Below, one piece after another: positions 18,307-25,764 of a stretch of 33,500 bases of DNA. The notes under the pieces were generated by a model. That model was not told the origin of the DNA and did no database searches. It saw only the letters and a list, made by a program, of their open reading frames with translations. The DNA lies in the NCBI GenBank assembly GCA_964343305.1, contig CAYFJO010000070.1, positions 1-33,500 on the forward strand, in the 5' to 3' direction. Made by a program: the position numbers and the translations under genes. The stretch is from CAYFJO01 sp964343305. GTDB lineage: Bacteria > Planctomycetota > Planctomycetia > Pirellulales > Pirellulaceae. Each line of letters begins with the position of its first letter. Position 1 is the stretch's first letter.

Positions 18307-19323
18307 ATGAAACTATTCCTCGCCATTACGATTGCCTTGCTGCCGTTAGTCGCCAGCGCGGGTTCTGTCGAACAAGAAACGAAAGTGATCGACAGCTTCA
18401 TCGCTTCGCTCGATTCCAATCCGCAGTTGAGTGACGAGAATCGTGAAAAAGTCGTCGCCACCGTCAAGGAACTGCGCGACGACGAATACAATCGCACGCT
18501 GTCGATCACCGAAGGCTTGCGCGAGATCTATCCTGATTTTCGTACCGCGCTCGAGTCGATGGGCGAAGAAGATTTGACACCCGCGATCACAGCCTTGTCA
18601 AAACTCTCCAAATCGGAAGACCCCTTCCTCGCGACCGAAGCAACGTTCTACCTCGCACAAGCCTATTCGTTTGCCGAGCAGTACGAGACGGCCATGCCCA
18701 TCTTGAAAGACTTGGTCAACAAGCCGGACGCGACGGTGCAAGTGGGTGACGCGACTTTTTTGTTGGGCGTTGCACAAGCGAGAACGCTGCGTCGCAAAGA
18801 TGCCATCGAAACGCTTCACAAGTTTGAAAAGGAGAATCCAAACGCGCCCGAAAGAATGCGAATCGCTGCGTGGCGACAACGTGAGCAACTGCAAATGCTG
18901 GAGGACGGATCGCTGGCAGACGTCTATGACCGTATGGATTTTTCCCGTCGGCATCTGATTCTAGAAAACTCCGGCAAGGAGCCACAAACGGAACAAGAAA
19001 AAATCGTGGCGATGCTGACGAAGCTGATCAAACAAGCCGAAGAACAAGAGTGCAACTGCAGCGGCCAGGGACAAGGCCAAGGAAAGCAAGCCAAGAAAGG
19101 CGAAGGCGAGGGTCAAGGCAAAAACACCAACGGTGGTGGCGGCAGCAAGCAGCCGAACCGGAAGGTGGTTCGTACCTTTAACGATGGACCGCAGAGTCCC
19201 TGGAGCAAGCTGCGTGACCGCAAACGTGATCCTGCGTACAGCGCGATTAAGGAAAAGTTCCCAGCACGTTATCAGCAGTTGATTGAACAATACTACAAGA
19301 GTTTCGAAAACGAAGGCAGCTAG
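18307..19323 (+). CDS. Exported TPR-like protein
   Basis: A 338-residue protein with a good ribosome site (AAGGATGAAG) and a signal peptide (MKLFLAITIALLPLVASA, cleavage after residue 18). Residues about 95-200 contain TPR-like helices (ATEATFYLAQAYSFAEQYET; DATFLLGVAQARTLRRKDAI). A Cys-x-Cys (ECNCSGQG) opens a Gln/Gly/Lys-rich disordered linker at about 255-285. The C-terminal segment PWSKLRDRKRDPAYSAIKEK followed by FPARYQQLIEQYYKSF resembles the end of planctomycete proteins in MoxR/VWA clusters. No catalytic motif is seen. It is probably a periplasmic adaptor of the same system, loosely comparable to BatC-type TPR proteins. Confidence 0.82.
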   Translation: MKLFLAITIALLPLVASAGSVEQETKVIDSFIASLDSNPQLSDENREKVVATVKELRDDEYNRTLSITEGLREIYPDFRTALESMGEEDLTPAITALSKLSKSEDPFLATEATFYLAQAYSFAEQYETAMPILKDLVNKPDATVQVGDATFLLGVAQARTLRRKDAIETLHKFEKENPNAPERMRIAAWRQREQLQMLEDGSLADVYDRMDFSRRHLILENSGKEPQTEQEKIVAMLTKLIKQAEEQECNCSGQGQGQGKQAKKGEGEGQGKNTNGGGGSKQPNRKVVRTFNDGPQSPWSKLRDRKRDPAYSAIKEKFPARYQQLIEQYYKSFENEGS

Positions 19324-19342
19324 TAGAAACGCTTGTTGCTGG

Positions 19343-19383
19343 CTTGCGAAGTTTTCTTGAACTTCGCAGGTCTTGAGTCGGCA
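19343..19383. repeat. Hairpin repeat, family shared with 28664-28706 (copy 1)
   Basis: TGCGAAGTT (19345-19353) pairs with AACTTCGCA (19360-19368) around TTCTTG, extended outward by a G-T and a C-G pair. The following GTCTTGAGTCGGCA is also shared with copy 2. It lies 20 bases after the TPR-like stop in the 168-bp gap before the NPCBM gene. The Watson-Crick pair at 19346/19367 is G-C here and C-G in the other copy, a compensatory change. Confidence 0.75.
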
Positions 19384-19491
19384 GTCGGCTCCTCGTCTTC
19401 TCAACCCTTTTCGTTAGGGGACGGTAACGCATGGACGGCGTGGGACGTACAATGGAGTGTGGTATGTTTCTCCATCTTCGGAACTGACCCC

Positions 19492-20712
19492 ATGTTTGGA
19501 TTCTATCGAACGGTTTTGCTCGCTATCTTCGCGATTCATCTAGCGTTTGCCCCAGCAACCCTCGACGCCCAGACGCCACGTCTTGTACTACTCGATGGCA
19601 ATTCCGTTTCTGGTGCGATTTCGGCAATCAGCCATGAAGGCGTCGTGACGGTCGATGGCATTGACGAACCGCTAGAATTGGAAGGGTTGCGAAGCATTGA
19701 TCTGGCGAAAGTCACATCACGTCCTCCGAATTCGAAAATATCCGTCCAATTGGCAGGCGGCGGGATACTGCACGCCAGGGGTGTTACGATTCGCAACGAA
19801 GAGAGTCAAGTCACTTGGCGTTCCGACCAGCAATTCACACTCTCCATCGATGCCCTTCATGCGATCAAGTTCAATGCCAGCGGCACGGATGGCGGATTTG
19901 ATCGCGCGTTGAACAACCCGTCGCCGCAATCCGACCGTGTGTTCGCCGAGGTCGAGGATGACAAGATCCAGACCTTTCCGGGTTTGTTAGTCGAGTTGTC
20001 GGATTCTGAAGTGGTTTTCATGTTTCGTGGAAAAGAGAGGAAGTTGCCACGCAAGAAAGTGTTTGGCATCGTCTTCGCGCAAGTCGCGGGCGGAGCGGGT
20101 AAGCAATTGAATTCCATGGTGCAGTTGCGCGACGGGTCGCTTATTCCCGGCAACCTCGATTCTCTTGTCGAGGGCACATTGCAAATGACCTTGGTCGGGG
20201 AAACGGCGATCAAACTCCCTTGGGATGCCATCGCGTCAATCAGGATTCGGTCCAGCCGGCTTGCTTACCTTTCCGATTTGAATCCGGAAGAGGAAAAACA
20301 AGCGCCGATTGTGACAATCGCCCATCCATGGCAACGAGACCGCAGCGTGCTGGGCGCGCCGTTGACCTTGCGAGACAAAGATGGAAGTGAGCAAGTCTTT
20401 AGAAAAGGCGTGGGTGTTCATGCACGATCGGAACTCACTTTTTCGCTGGACAGTCGCTTCGATGAATTCGCGGCGACGATTGGCATCGATGCCGAAACAG
20501 AGGGACGTGGGAATTGCGAGTTTATCGTGATTGCGGATCGAAAGCGTGTCTTCTCGCAACAGGTTAAGGGCTCGGAACCGCTGCGCAAAATCAGCGTCGA
20601 TGTGTCGGGTGTTGAAATGTTAACATTGCTGGTCGACCCTGGAGCGGATCTCGATTTGGCTGATCATGCCGATTGGTGTGACGCTCGATTGATTCGAAAG
20701 TCGAAGAAGTAG
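19492..20712 (+). CDS. Exported NPCBM-domain protein
   Basis: A 406-residue protein. The frame is open to 19333, but ATG 19492 opens a signal peptide (TVLLAIFAIHLAFAPATLDA). Residues about 27-150 and 160-260 are beta-rich, with repeated LLDGNSVSGAISAISHEG and LRDGSLIPGNLDSLVEGTL motifs that look like two related small beta domains. Residues about 285-400 are an NPCBM-type carbohydrate-binding-like domain (FRKGVGVHARSELTFSLDSR; ending ADWCDARLI). The domain binds or recognises envelope glycans in relatives; no catalytic residues are present. It ends 4 bp before the first HtrA gene, so it is almost certainly co-transcribed with the protease trio and may target it to a glycan or envelope surface. 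Confidence 0.88.
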   Translation: MFGFYRTVLLAIFAIHLAFAPATLDAQTPRLVLLDGNSVSGAISAISHEGVVTVDGIDEPLELEGLRSIDLAKVTSRPPNSKISVQLAGGGILHARGVTIRNEESQVTWRSDQQFTLSIDALHAIKFNASGTDGGFDRALNNPSPQSDRVFAEVEDDKIQTFPGLLVELSDSEVVFMFRGKERKLPRKKVFGIVFAQVAGGAGKQLNSMVQLRDGSLIPGNLDSLVEGTLQMTLVGETAIKLPWDAIASIRIRSSRLAYLSDLNPEEEKQAPIVTIAHPWQRDRSVLGAPLTLRDKDGSEQVFRKGVGVHARSELTFSLDSRFDEFAATIGIDAETEGRGNCEFIVIADRKRVFSQQVKGSEPLRKISVDVSGVEMLTLLVDPGADLDLADHADWCDARLIRKSKK

Positions 20713-20716
20713 ATTC

Positions 20717-22594
20717 ATGGTTTTTCTAAGAAACTTTTGGTCCGCGTTATGTGCCGCATTGCTCCTGCCGCTCATCGGGGCGGTTGTAATCATCGCCCAG
20801 GACACCCTCGCGCCAACAGCAATCGATGAGCAGGAATCCTTGACGGTCGAAGAGATCGCGTTAATCAAGGCAGCTCAACAGCGGCGTATCGATTCGGTTG
20901 CCGGCGTGTATGGATCGGTTGTCGCGGTCTATGGCAGCGACAAGAAGGGTGGCGGATCCGCGGTGATTTACGACGAGCGGGGATTCGCTCTGACAAACCA
21001 TCACGTGGTTGCCGGCGCGGGCAAGCAGGGTTGGGGCGGGTTGGCCGACGGCAAACAGTATCGCTGGAATCTGATTGGCACGGATCCCGGCGGAGATGTG
21101 GCGATTATTCAGTTGACGGGGAAGGACAAGTTTCCCGCGGCTCCAATCGGAAATTCGGACCTGGTTCGTGTGGGCGATTGGGCGATGGCAATGGGAAACC
21201 CGTTCTTGCTCGCGGAAGATCAACGGCCGACCGTCACGTTGGGAATCGTCAGCGGGGTCAAGCGATATCAACACGGTGCCGGACTCAACACACTGGTCTA
21301 TGGCAACTGCATTCAGATCGACAGTTCGATCAATCCGGGCAATTCCGGCGGGCCGTTGTTTAATCTGTCGGGTCAGATCATTGGCATTAACGGCCGCGGT
21401 AGTTTCAAGGAACGTGGCCGGGTCAACGTTGGTCTCGGCTATGCGATCTCCAGCAACCAGATCAAAAACTTCTTACCAGATCTGTTGGCAACCAAAATCG
21501 CGCAACATGGCACGCTGGATGCTTTGTTTGGTGATCGCGGCGGCAAAGTGATTTGCGAGACGATCAACCTGGACGCGCCAATTGCCGATTTGGGCTTGGA
21601 CTTGGGCGACGAATTGTTGGAATTCGAAGGCCAGAAGATAACGAGTGCGAATCAGTTTACAAATCTGGTCAGCACGCTGCCCGCCGATTGGCCGACACAT
21701 TTGGTGATTGATCAAGGTGGCCAGCGCAAAGAACTTTGGGTCCGTTTATACGCGTTGCCCTACAAAGCGCAACAGGCTCCGCCGCAGCCCATGCCCAAGG
21801 GAAAAGACGGCGATGACAAGGAAAAGAAGGAGCCACCCAAAATCCCAGCGGGTCCCAAAGTGGCAATCGTCAACCCTGGTACGATTCGTGACGCGAAGCT
21901 TAATCTGGAGAACTGCCGATATGTTATCGGCCGTTGGAAAGAGAGTGTCGGCGTCGACCAGCAAGCTTCAAAGTACTTGAAATGTGAGGATCAAATCCTC
22001 CGCGAAGATCTGTCCGTCGGATCCCAAACAATCGTCACCGCAGCGGACGGGCGATTTTTTATCGAGCTTGAAGAGGGCGACGACAAGAACACGTATGGAT
22101 ACGACGGAAAACAGTTTTGGGCAGCGGAAGGTGACGAGCCGGCCTCGCAACTGACGATGGCCAAGGCGCTCTTGAATCCGTACATTTCACAAGTCGCCAC
22201 GCTTGCCGCGCTGTTTCACGAAAAACCATTGGAATCATTTGGCGAGTTGCAACTTGATGGCAGCGACAAATCCCAACGACTGCCAGCGTATCGCATCAAG
22301 GCCACGGATGCAGAAGGTGATTGGTTTTACGTGTGGCTGAGCGTGATCAATGAGCAAAGCAATTTGGAGGTCAGGCTGCTCAAAGCAAGCCCTGATATCG
22401 ATGGCGATGGGCCGCAAGGTGCAGTGACCTATTCTGATTGGCGACCGGTCGGAGGCGTCCAGTGGCCACATCGGCGTGATTTCGTGCGGGGTTTGTCGGA
22501 GAAGCGTGTAGTGAGTTTTGTAACAGAAAACTGCGAGTGGACTGACGATATTTCAGAAGCCGTTTTTGAGAAACCAGATGCAAAAGAGAATTAG
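20717..22594 (+). CDS. HtrA-like S1C serine protease with PDZ-like region, intact triad
   Basis: A 625-residue exported protein with an N-terminal hydrophobic segment (about 10-28) that is a signal peptide or anchor. The trypsin-like domain is complete: His96 in LTNHHVVAG, Asp127 in GGDVAIIQL, Ser210 in INPGNSGGPLF. Residues about 262-345 look like a PDZ domain (LDLGDELLEFEGQKITSANQ). A Pro/Lys-rich linker (about 350-375) leads to a C-terminal domain of about 245 residues that I do not recognise (VAIVNPGTIRDAKLNLENCR; YGYDGKQFWAAEGDEPASQL). This size is larger than usual DegP. It is the first of three tandem HtrA-like genes and the only one with catalytic residues. Confidence 0.92.
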   Translation: MVFLRNFWSALCAALLLPLIGAVVIIAQDTLAPTAIDEQESLTVEEIALIKAAQQRRIDSVAGVYGSVVAVYGSDKKGGGSAVIYDERGFALTNHHVVAGAGKQGWGGLADGKQYRWNLIGTDPGGDVAIIQLTGKDKFPAAPIGNSDLVRVGDWAMAMGNPFLLAEDQRPTVTLGIVSGVKRYQHGAGLNTLVYGNCIQIDSSINPGNSGGPLFNLSGQIIGINGRGSFKERGRVNVGLGYAISSNQIKNFLPDLLATKIAQHGTLDALFGDRGGKVICETINLDAPIADLGLDLGDELLEFEGQKITSANQFTNLVSTLPADWPTHLVIDQGGQRKELWVRLYALPYKAQQAPPQPMPKGKDGDDKEKKEPPKIPAGPKVAIVNPGTIRDAKLNLENCRYVIGRWKESVGVDQQASKYLKCEDQILREDLSVGSQTIVTAADGRFFIELEEGDDKNTYGYDGKQFWAAEGDEPASQLTMAKALLNPYISQVATLAALFHEKPLESFGELQLDGSDKSQRLPAYRIKATDAEGDWFYVWLSVINEQSNLEVRLLKASPDIDGDGPQGAVTYSDWRPVGGVQWPHRRDFVRGLSEKRVVSFVTENCEWTDDISEAVFEKPDAKEN

Positions 22595-23597
22595 AGCAAA
22601 GTTCGTCGTGACCGCATTGATACTGGTTGCGGCAAGTGAGCTGACCGCACAACAGTTCGGCGGGTCGTTTGGCGACGCAGTTGAATTTGCGCAAAAACGG
22701 TCTGTGAAACTCTATGGAGCTTCGATCGGACGCGTGTCGGGATTCGCCACGGGAATTCTCGTTTCTGACGATGGCAAGATCATCACCTCGCAAGGTGTTC
22801 ATCTATCCACCGATCAAATTCGCGTCACCACTCACGACGGAAAACTCCACTTTGCCAAGGTGCTTCGCCGAAGTCGTACGCTGCAGCTCGCCTTGCTCCA
22901 AGTCGTTCCAAACGAAGCAGGAGAATCGATTTCGACGCCGAATTTCTTTGAGTTGACGGAAACACCCTCCGTGCGCAAAGGCGATTGGATCTTGGCAGTC
23001 AGCAACGCGTTTAAGGTGGCGGACGGTTCCGAGCCGTTGTCCGTGAATTTGGGCGTTGTGTCGCTGCGAACGCGGCTGGACGTTCGTCGCGGCGTGCAGG
23101 ATTTTTCCTATGATGGCGACGTGCTGTTGATTGATGCGATCACGAGCAATCCGGGGGCTGCGGGTGGTGCCGTTGTCACCGTCGACAAGAAGCTTGCCGG
23201 CATGATCGGCAAAGTGCTGGAAAGCAAAAGCACGAACACGCGGCTTAACTACGCCGTCCCTGCTGATCTGATTGCTCAATTTGTGGCGGGAAAGATTCAA
23301 GACACACCGCTGAACACATTGGCACAAGGTAAGGCGGTGCTGGGAATTCGGCTGTTCCGCTTGGGCGGGCGGAAATCACCGGCCTACGTCGATCGCGTTC
23401 TGTCCGGCGGCCCCGCTGCCAAGGCGAAACTGCGGCCCGATGATCTGATCGTGTCCATCGCCGGCCAACCCGTGAAGAATTCGCTCGAATACCAAAAAGT
23501 TGTCGACACCCTGACGCCTGGCAAAGAAGTCACGATGGTTTTGAAACGTCGGAACCAGGTGATGACTGTCCAAATCACACCAGATGCAGAGAAGTAA
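22578..23597 (+). CDS. HtrA-like pseudoprotease with PDZ, triad lost (no. 1)
   Basis: A 339-residue exported protein; ATG 22578 overlaps the previous gene by 17 bases and starts a signal peptide (FVVTALILVAASELTAQ). An in-frame TTG at 22566 is less likely. The chymotrypsin-fold framework is plain, but the catalytic positions are changed: IITSQGVHL puts Gly73 where the His of TNHHVV belongs, LQLALLQVV has Gln103 for Asp, and NPGAAGGAV has Ala195 for Ser. A C-terminal PDZ domain (about 250-335; SGGPAAKAKLRPDDLIVSIA) is well kept. It is predicted to be proteolytically inactive yet folded, and probably acts as partner or regulator of the active protease encoded upstream. The reading frame is intact, so this is not decay. 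Confidence 0.88.
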   Translation: MQKRIRAKFVVTALILVAASELTAQQFGGSFGDAVEFAQKRSVKLYGASIGRVSGFATGILVSDDGKIITSQGVHLSTDQIRVTTHDGKLHFAKVLRRSRTLQLALLQVVPNEAGESISTPNFFELTETPSVRKGDWILAVSNAFKVADGSEPLSVNLGVVSLRTRLDVRRGVQDFSYDGDVLLIDAITSNPGAAGGAVVTVDKKLAGMIGKVLESKSTNTRLNYAVPADLIAQFVAGKIQDTPLNTLAQGKAVLGIRLFRLGGRKSPAYVDRVLSGGPAAKAKLRPDDLIVSIAGQPVKNSLEYQKVVDTLTPGKEVTMVLKRRNQVMTVQITPDAEK

Positions 23598-23600
23598 GAC

Positions 23601-24674
23601 GTGAAGAAGCTTCCGACCAATGCGATGGTTCTTTTGGCGCTGATTGGATTGACATGGAATCCAGTCTGCGCGGACGAGCCGAAGAAGAGCACTTACACCG
23701 AAGAGCAGTTAATGCTTGGCGATCTGCTCGCCGCCAAGGCATTTCGAATCGCGGCCAACAAAGTGTTGCCATCGGTGGTTTACATTGAGTCCTTTGGCGG
23801 AGTGGCGTCAGGGCAGGGCGGTATTGGCGGAATTCGTCGACCCGGTGATGGGCCGACCACCGGTATTGTTGTTTCGCCGGATGGCTACATCATCACGAGT
23901 ACCTTCAACTTTATTCAAAAGCCGCCAGTGATCACAGTTCAATTTCGAGACGGCCAACGGCGCGTTGCGAAGCTAGTTGGCCGGGACAACACACGAAGGA
24001 TTTGCCTTCTCAAAGTGGAAGACGTCAGCGATCTTCCGGTGCCCGTGTATGTGCCGAGATCGGAGTTGAACGTTGGCCAGTGGTCGATTTCGGTGGGCGT
24101 TGGGTTTGGCGACAAGAATCCGGCAATCTCGGCGGGTATCATCAGCGCAACGAGTCGCATCCATGGCCGCGCGGTGCAAACGGATGCAAATACCAGCCCC
24201 GCGAATTACGGCGGGCCGCTGGTCGATATCGATGGGCGCGTGATTGGGATCTGTGTTCCGCTCAGTCCGCAATCTCAAAAGGAAGGATCGGGTGTCGAGT
24301 GGTATGATTCGGGAATTGGCTTTGCGATTCCGCTACATGGCGCGGAACGGGTGCTCACGGAACTCAAAGCGGGCAAGACAATTCAGGCGGGCTATCTCGG
24401 CGTTGCACTGAAACAAAACGTCGAAGGAGCCATCGTCTCGAAAGTCATCGGTGGCGGTCCGGCGGAGAAGGCGGGCATCAAAGTGAACGACCGGATCACG
24501 GCAGTCAACGGCGTTGAGATCCCCGACGGCGGCAAATTGAAGATCGAAATCGGCCGTCACATTCAGGGCGACACCGTCAAGCTAACGGTGAAACGCGGCG
24601 ATGATGAGAAGCAATTCGACGTGAAACTTGGAGCACTGCCGGCTCGCGTCAACATCAAACCCGCCAGAGAATGA
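23601..24674 (+). CDS. HtrA-like pseudoprotease with PDZ, triad lost (no. 2)
   Basis: A 357-residue exported protein starting at GTG 23601, 3 bases after the previous stop; signal peptide about 1-24 (VLLALIGLTWNPVCA). The protease framework is recognisable, but the triad is absent: YIITSTFNF has Phe102 in place of His, RRICLLKVE has Arg133 for Asp, and SPANYGGPL has Tyr203 for Ser. A Gly-rich loop (GQGGIGGIRRPGDG) precedes the barrel. The PDZ domain (about 262-345; GGPAEKAGIKVNDRITAVNG) is canonical. Substitutions differ from the neighbouring pseudoprotease, so the loss either happened independently or the two diverged long ago. This is the last gene of the plus-strand train. Confidence 0.88.
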   Translation: MKKLPTNAMVLLALIGLTWNPVCADEPKKSTYTEEQLMLGDLLAAKAFRIAANKVLPSVVYIESFGGVASGQGGIGGIRRPGDGPTTGIVVSPDGYIITSTFNFIQKPPVITVQFRDGQRRVAKLVGRDNTRRICLLKVEDVSDLPVPVYVPRSELNVGQWSISVGVGFGDKNPAISAGIISATSRIHGRAVQTDANTSPANYGGPLVDIDGRVIGICVPLSPQSQKEGSGVEWYDSGIGFAIPLHGAERVLTELKAGKTIQAGYLGVALKQNVEGAIVSKVIGGGPAEKAGIKVNDRITAVNGVEIPDGGKLKIEIGRHIQGDTVKLTVKRGDDEKQFDVKLGALPARVNIKPARE

Positions 24675-24795
24675 CTAAGGACTCTCAGCGATCTCTGCGT
24701 TTTAGAAGCCCGGAGAGCAATCCCACGAACAAACACATCGACGGTTATTCGAACAATGCGGCGTCGTACCCGGCACTGCCGCTTGCGACATTAAG

Positions 24796-24835
24796 CGGGA
24801 CAGGTCCGGGATTTGACGCAATTAGACCTGTCCCG
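24796..24835. repeat. 11-bp-stem hairpin between convergent genes
   Basis: CGGGACAGGTC (24796-24806) and GACCTGTCCCG (24825-24835) form a perfect stem with an 18-base loop. It lies in the 184-bp gap between the convergent stops of the last HtrA-like gene and the ParE-like gene. On the plus strand TACTTTTTCG follows about 9 bases later, so weak terminator function is possible, but the spacing is not canonical. It may instead be another dispersed palindrome. Confidence 0.6.
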
Positions 24836-24858
24836 GGACATTCTACTTTTTCGGTGAT

Positions 24859-25194
24859 CTAGGTTGGTGGCTCGATGTCTTCGTCGCCAATTGCATCTTC
24901 GGTTGCTCGGCGGACAGTCAACACATGAACTTCATCGCCTTGAATTGTAAACACCGCGCGGTAGGTCGGGCGTGAACCGAGTCCGCAAATAAGATCTCGG
25001 ATTGCGAACGGAAACTTTTGATTCTCAGCGGAAAACGCGTGCTGCTCGGGGTTGTCTTCCAGAGCATAGATTGCCTCAAAAACGGCTTCATACCAACGCT
25101 TGGCTTGTGTTGGAGAATGATGCTCTGCCCACCACTCTGCATTGCGCTCGATATCTGCGATAGCTCGATCGTCGACAATGACGTGAAAAGTCAT
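24859..25194 (-). CDS. ParE/RelE-type toxin
   Basis: A 111-residue cytoplasmic protein of the ParE/RelE toxin superfamily. Helix-rich start AIADIERNAEWWAEHHSPTQ, then AKRWYEAVFEAIYALEDNPE, then beta strands FPFAIRDLICGLGSRPTYRA and the closing VHVLTVRRATED. ParE toxins poison DNA gyrase while RelE cleaves ribosome-bound mRNA; the helical N-terminus (WW.....A..W...) favours the ParE side. Its ATG overlaps the antitoxin stop in an ATGA junction. It converges on the HtrA train. Confidence 0.85.
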   Translation of the reverse strand: MTFHVIVDDRAIADIERNAEWWAEHHSPTQAKRWYEAVFEAIYALEDNPEQHAFSAENQKFPFAIRDLICGLGSRPTYRAVFTIQGDEVHVLTVRRATEDAIGDEDIEPPT

Positions 25195-25460
25195 GACGCT
25201 TGACGCGGTGAGAATCCAAGCTTTTTGCGAAGATGCTCATCGGCCTCGGCGACTGGCATGCCGCGACCGGCTTGCATGTCAGCAATCCCTTCGGCGATGG
25301 CGTCGATGTCTTGCTGTCGCTTGAGAGCGTCCATTGCTCGCTCGTGGACTGACTCCTCAACCAGCACATAGACTTGCTGAGTCTGATCGTCTTCACACTT
25401 GACGCCTTCAGGTTGTTGGTTGAGGGCGTTGCGTTGTTCTTCAGTGATTCTGATGGCCAT
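25191..25460 (-). CDS. Antitoxin of the ParE-type pair
   Basis: An 89-residue protein from ATG 25460 (MAIRITEEQRNALNQQPEGV). The frame extends six codons upstream to a TTG, but that would place the TATAAT -10 element inside the gene. The central VYVLVEESVHERAMDALKRQ and the acidic C-terminus with HLRKKLGFSPRQAS are typical of small antitoxins partnered with ParE-like toxins. The DNA-binding fold class is not clear to me. It overlaps the toxin start by 4 bases (ATGA), supporting a TA operon. The first half contains no recognisable ribbon-helix-helix. Confidence 0.78.
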   Translation of the reverse strand: MAIRITEEQRNALNQQPEGVKCEDDQTQQVYVLVEESVHERAMDALKRQQDIDAIAEGIADMQAGRGMPVAEADEHLRKKLGFSPRQAS

Positions 25461-25764
25461 GTGGGAATTATACAACAATCGCTGAGATTGGCGAAGAACT
25501 TATTGACGTTGAATAGGCCGAAGAAGGCTAGCAGACCGACGGATGAGCATTAACGCTTTCCAAAAATCAACAAAAATGTAGGCTCCGCGGTTTGAGATTG
25601 GCGAATTGCGCCCTTTTGCTACCGAACAATAGATCAGCCGATGCTCCGCGACCTGCGAACTTGGTTGGTGTCAAAACGCATTTGGCCTACCAAGGGCACT
25701 TGGATGATGAAGCGTTTGATCATTTCGTTAGTGCTGGAAAGTTGCCTACAAAAGTGAATTGAGA
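25461..25764. other. Intergenic region with a start-less coding-like stretch
   Basis: 304 bp between the ParE-type antitoxin and the minus-strand SHD1 protease. On the plus strand a frame of about 60 codons ends at the TGA near 25762 and reads THLAYQGHLDDEAFDHFVSA then GKLPTKVN. It has no ATG/GTG with a ribosome site and could be a gene remnant or chance. Otherwise the region holds the TA promoter described above and nothing else I recognise. Confidence 0.35.
25467..25472 (-). promoter_or_regulatory. Consensus -10 box of the ParE-type TA operon, implying a leaderless mRNA
   Basis: On the minus strand the order is TATAAT, TCCCAC, ATG. A transcript starting 7 bases after the -10 would begin exactly at the antitoxin ATG at 25460. 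No good -35 is seen at 16-18 bases (TTCGCC at best) and no ribosome site is present. This fits a leaderless message. Confidence 0.5.

Noticed and set aside
24796..24835. Rho-independent terminator
   Set aside because: Loop of 18 bases and a T-run not adjacent to the stem; only weak support, so listed as a hairpin repeat.
24671..24862. Possible 63-codon gene overlapping the last HtrA-like stop (ATGA)
   Set aside because: Its sequence runs through the hairpin at 24796-24835 and into the ParE-like gene; composition is not protein-like.
25580..25762. Plus-strand coding-like stretch (THLAYQGHLDDEAFDHFVSA)
   Set aside because: No start codon or ribosome site and no family recognised; kept only as a note on the intergenic region.
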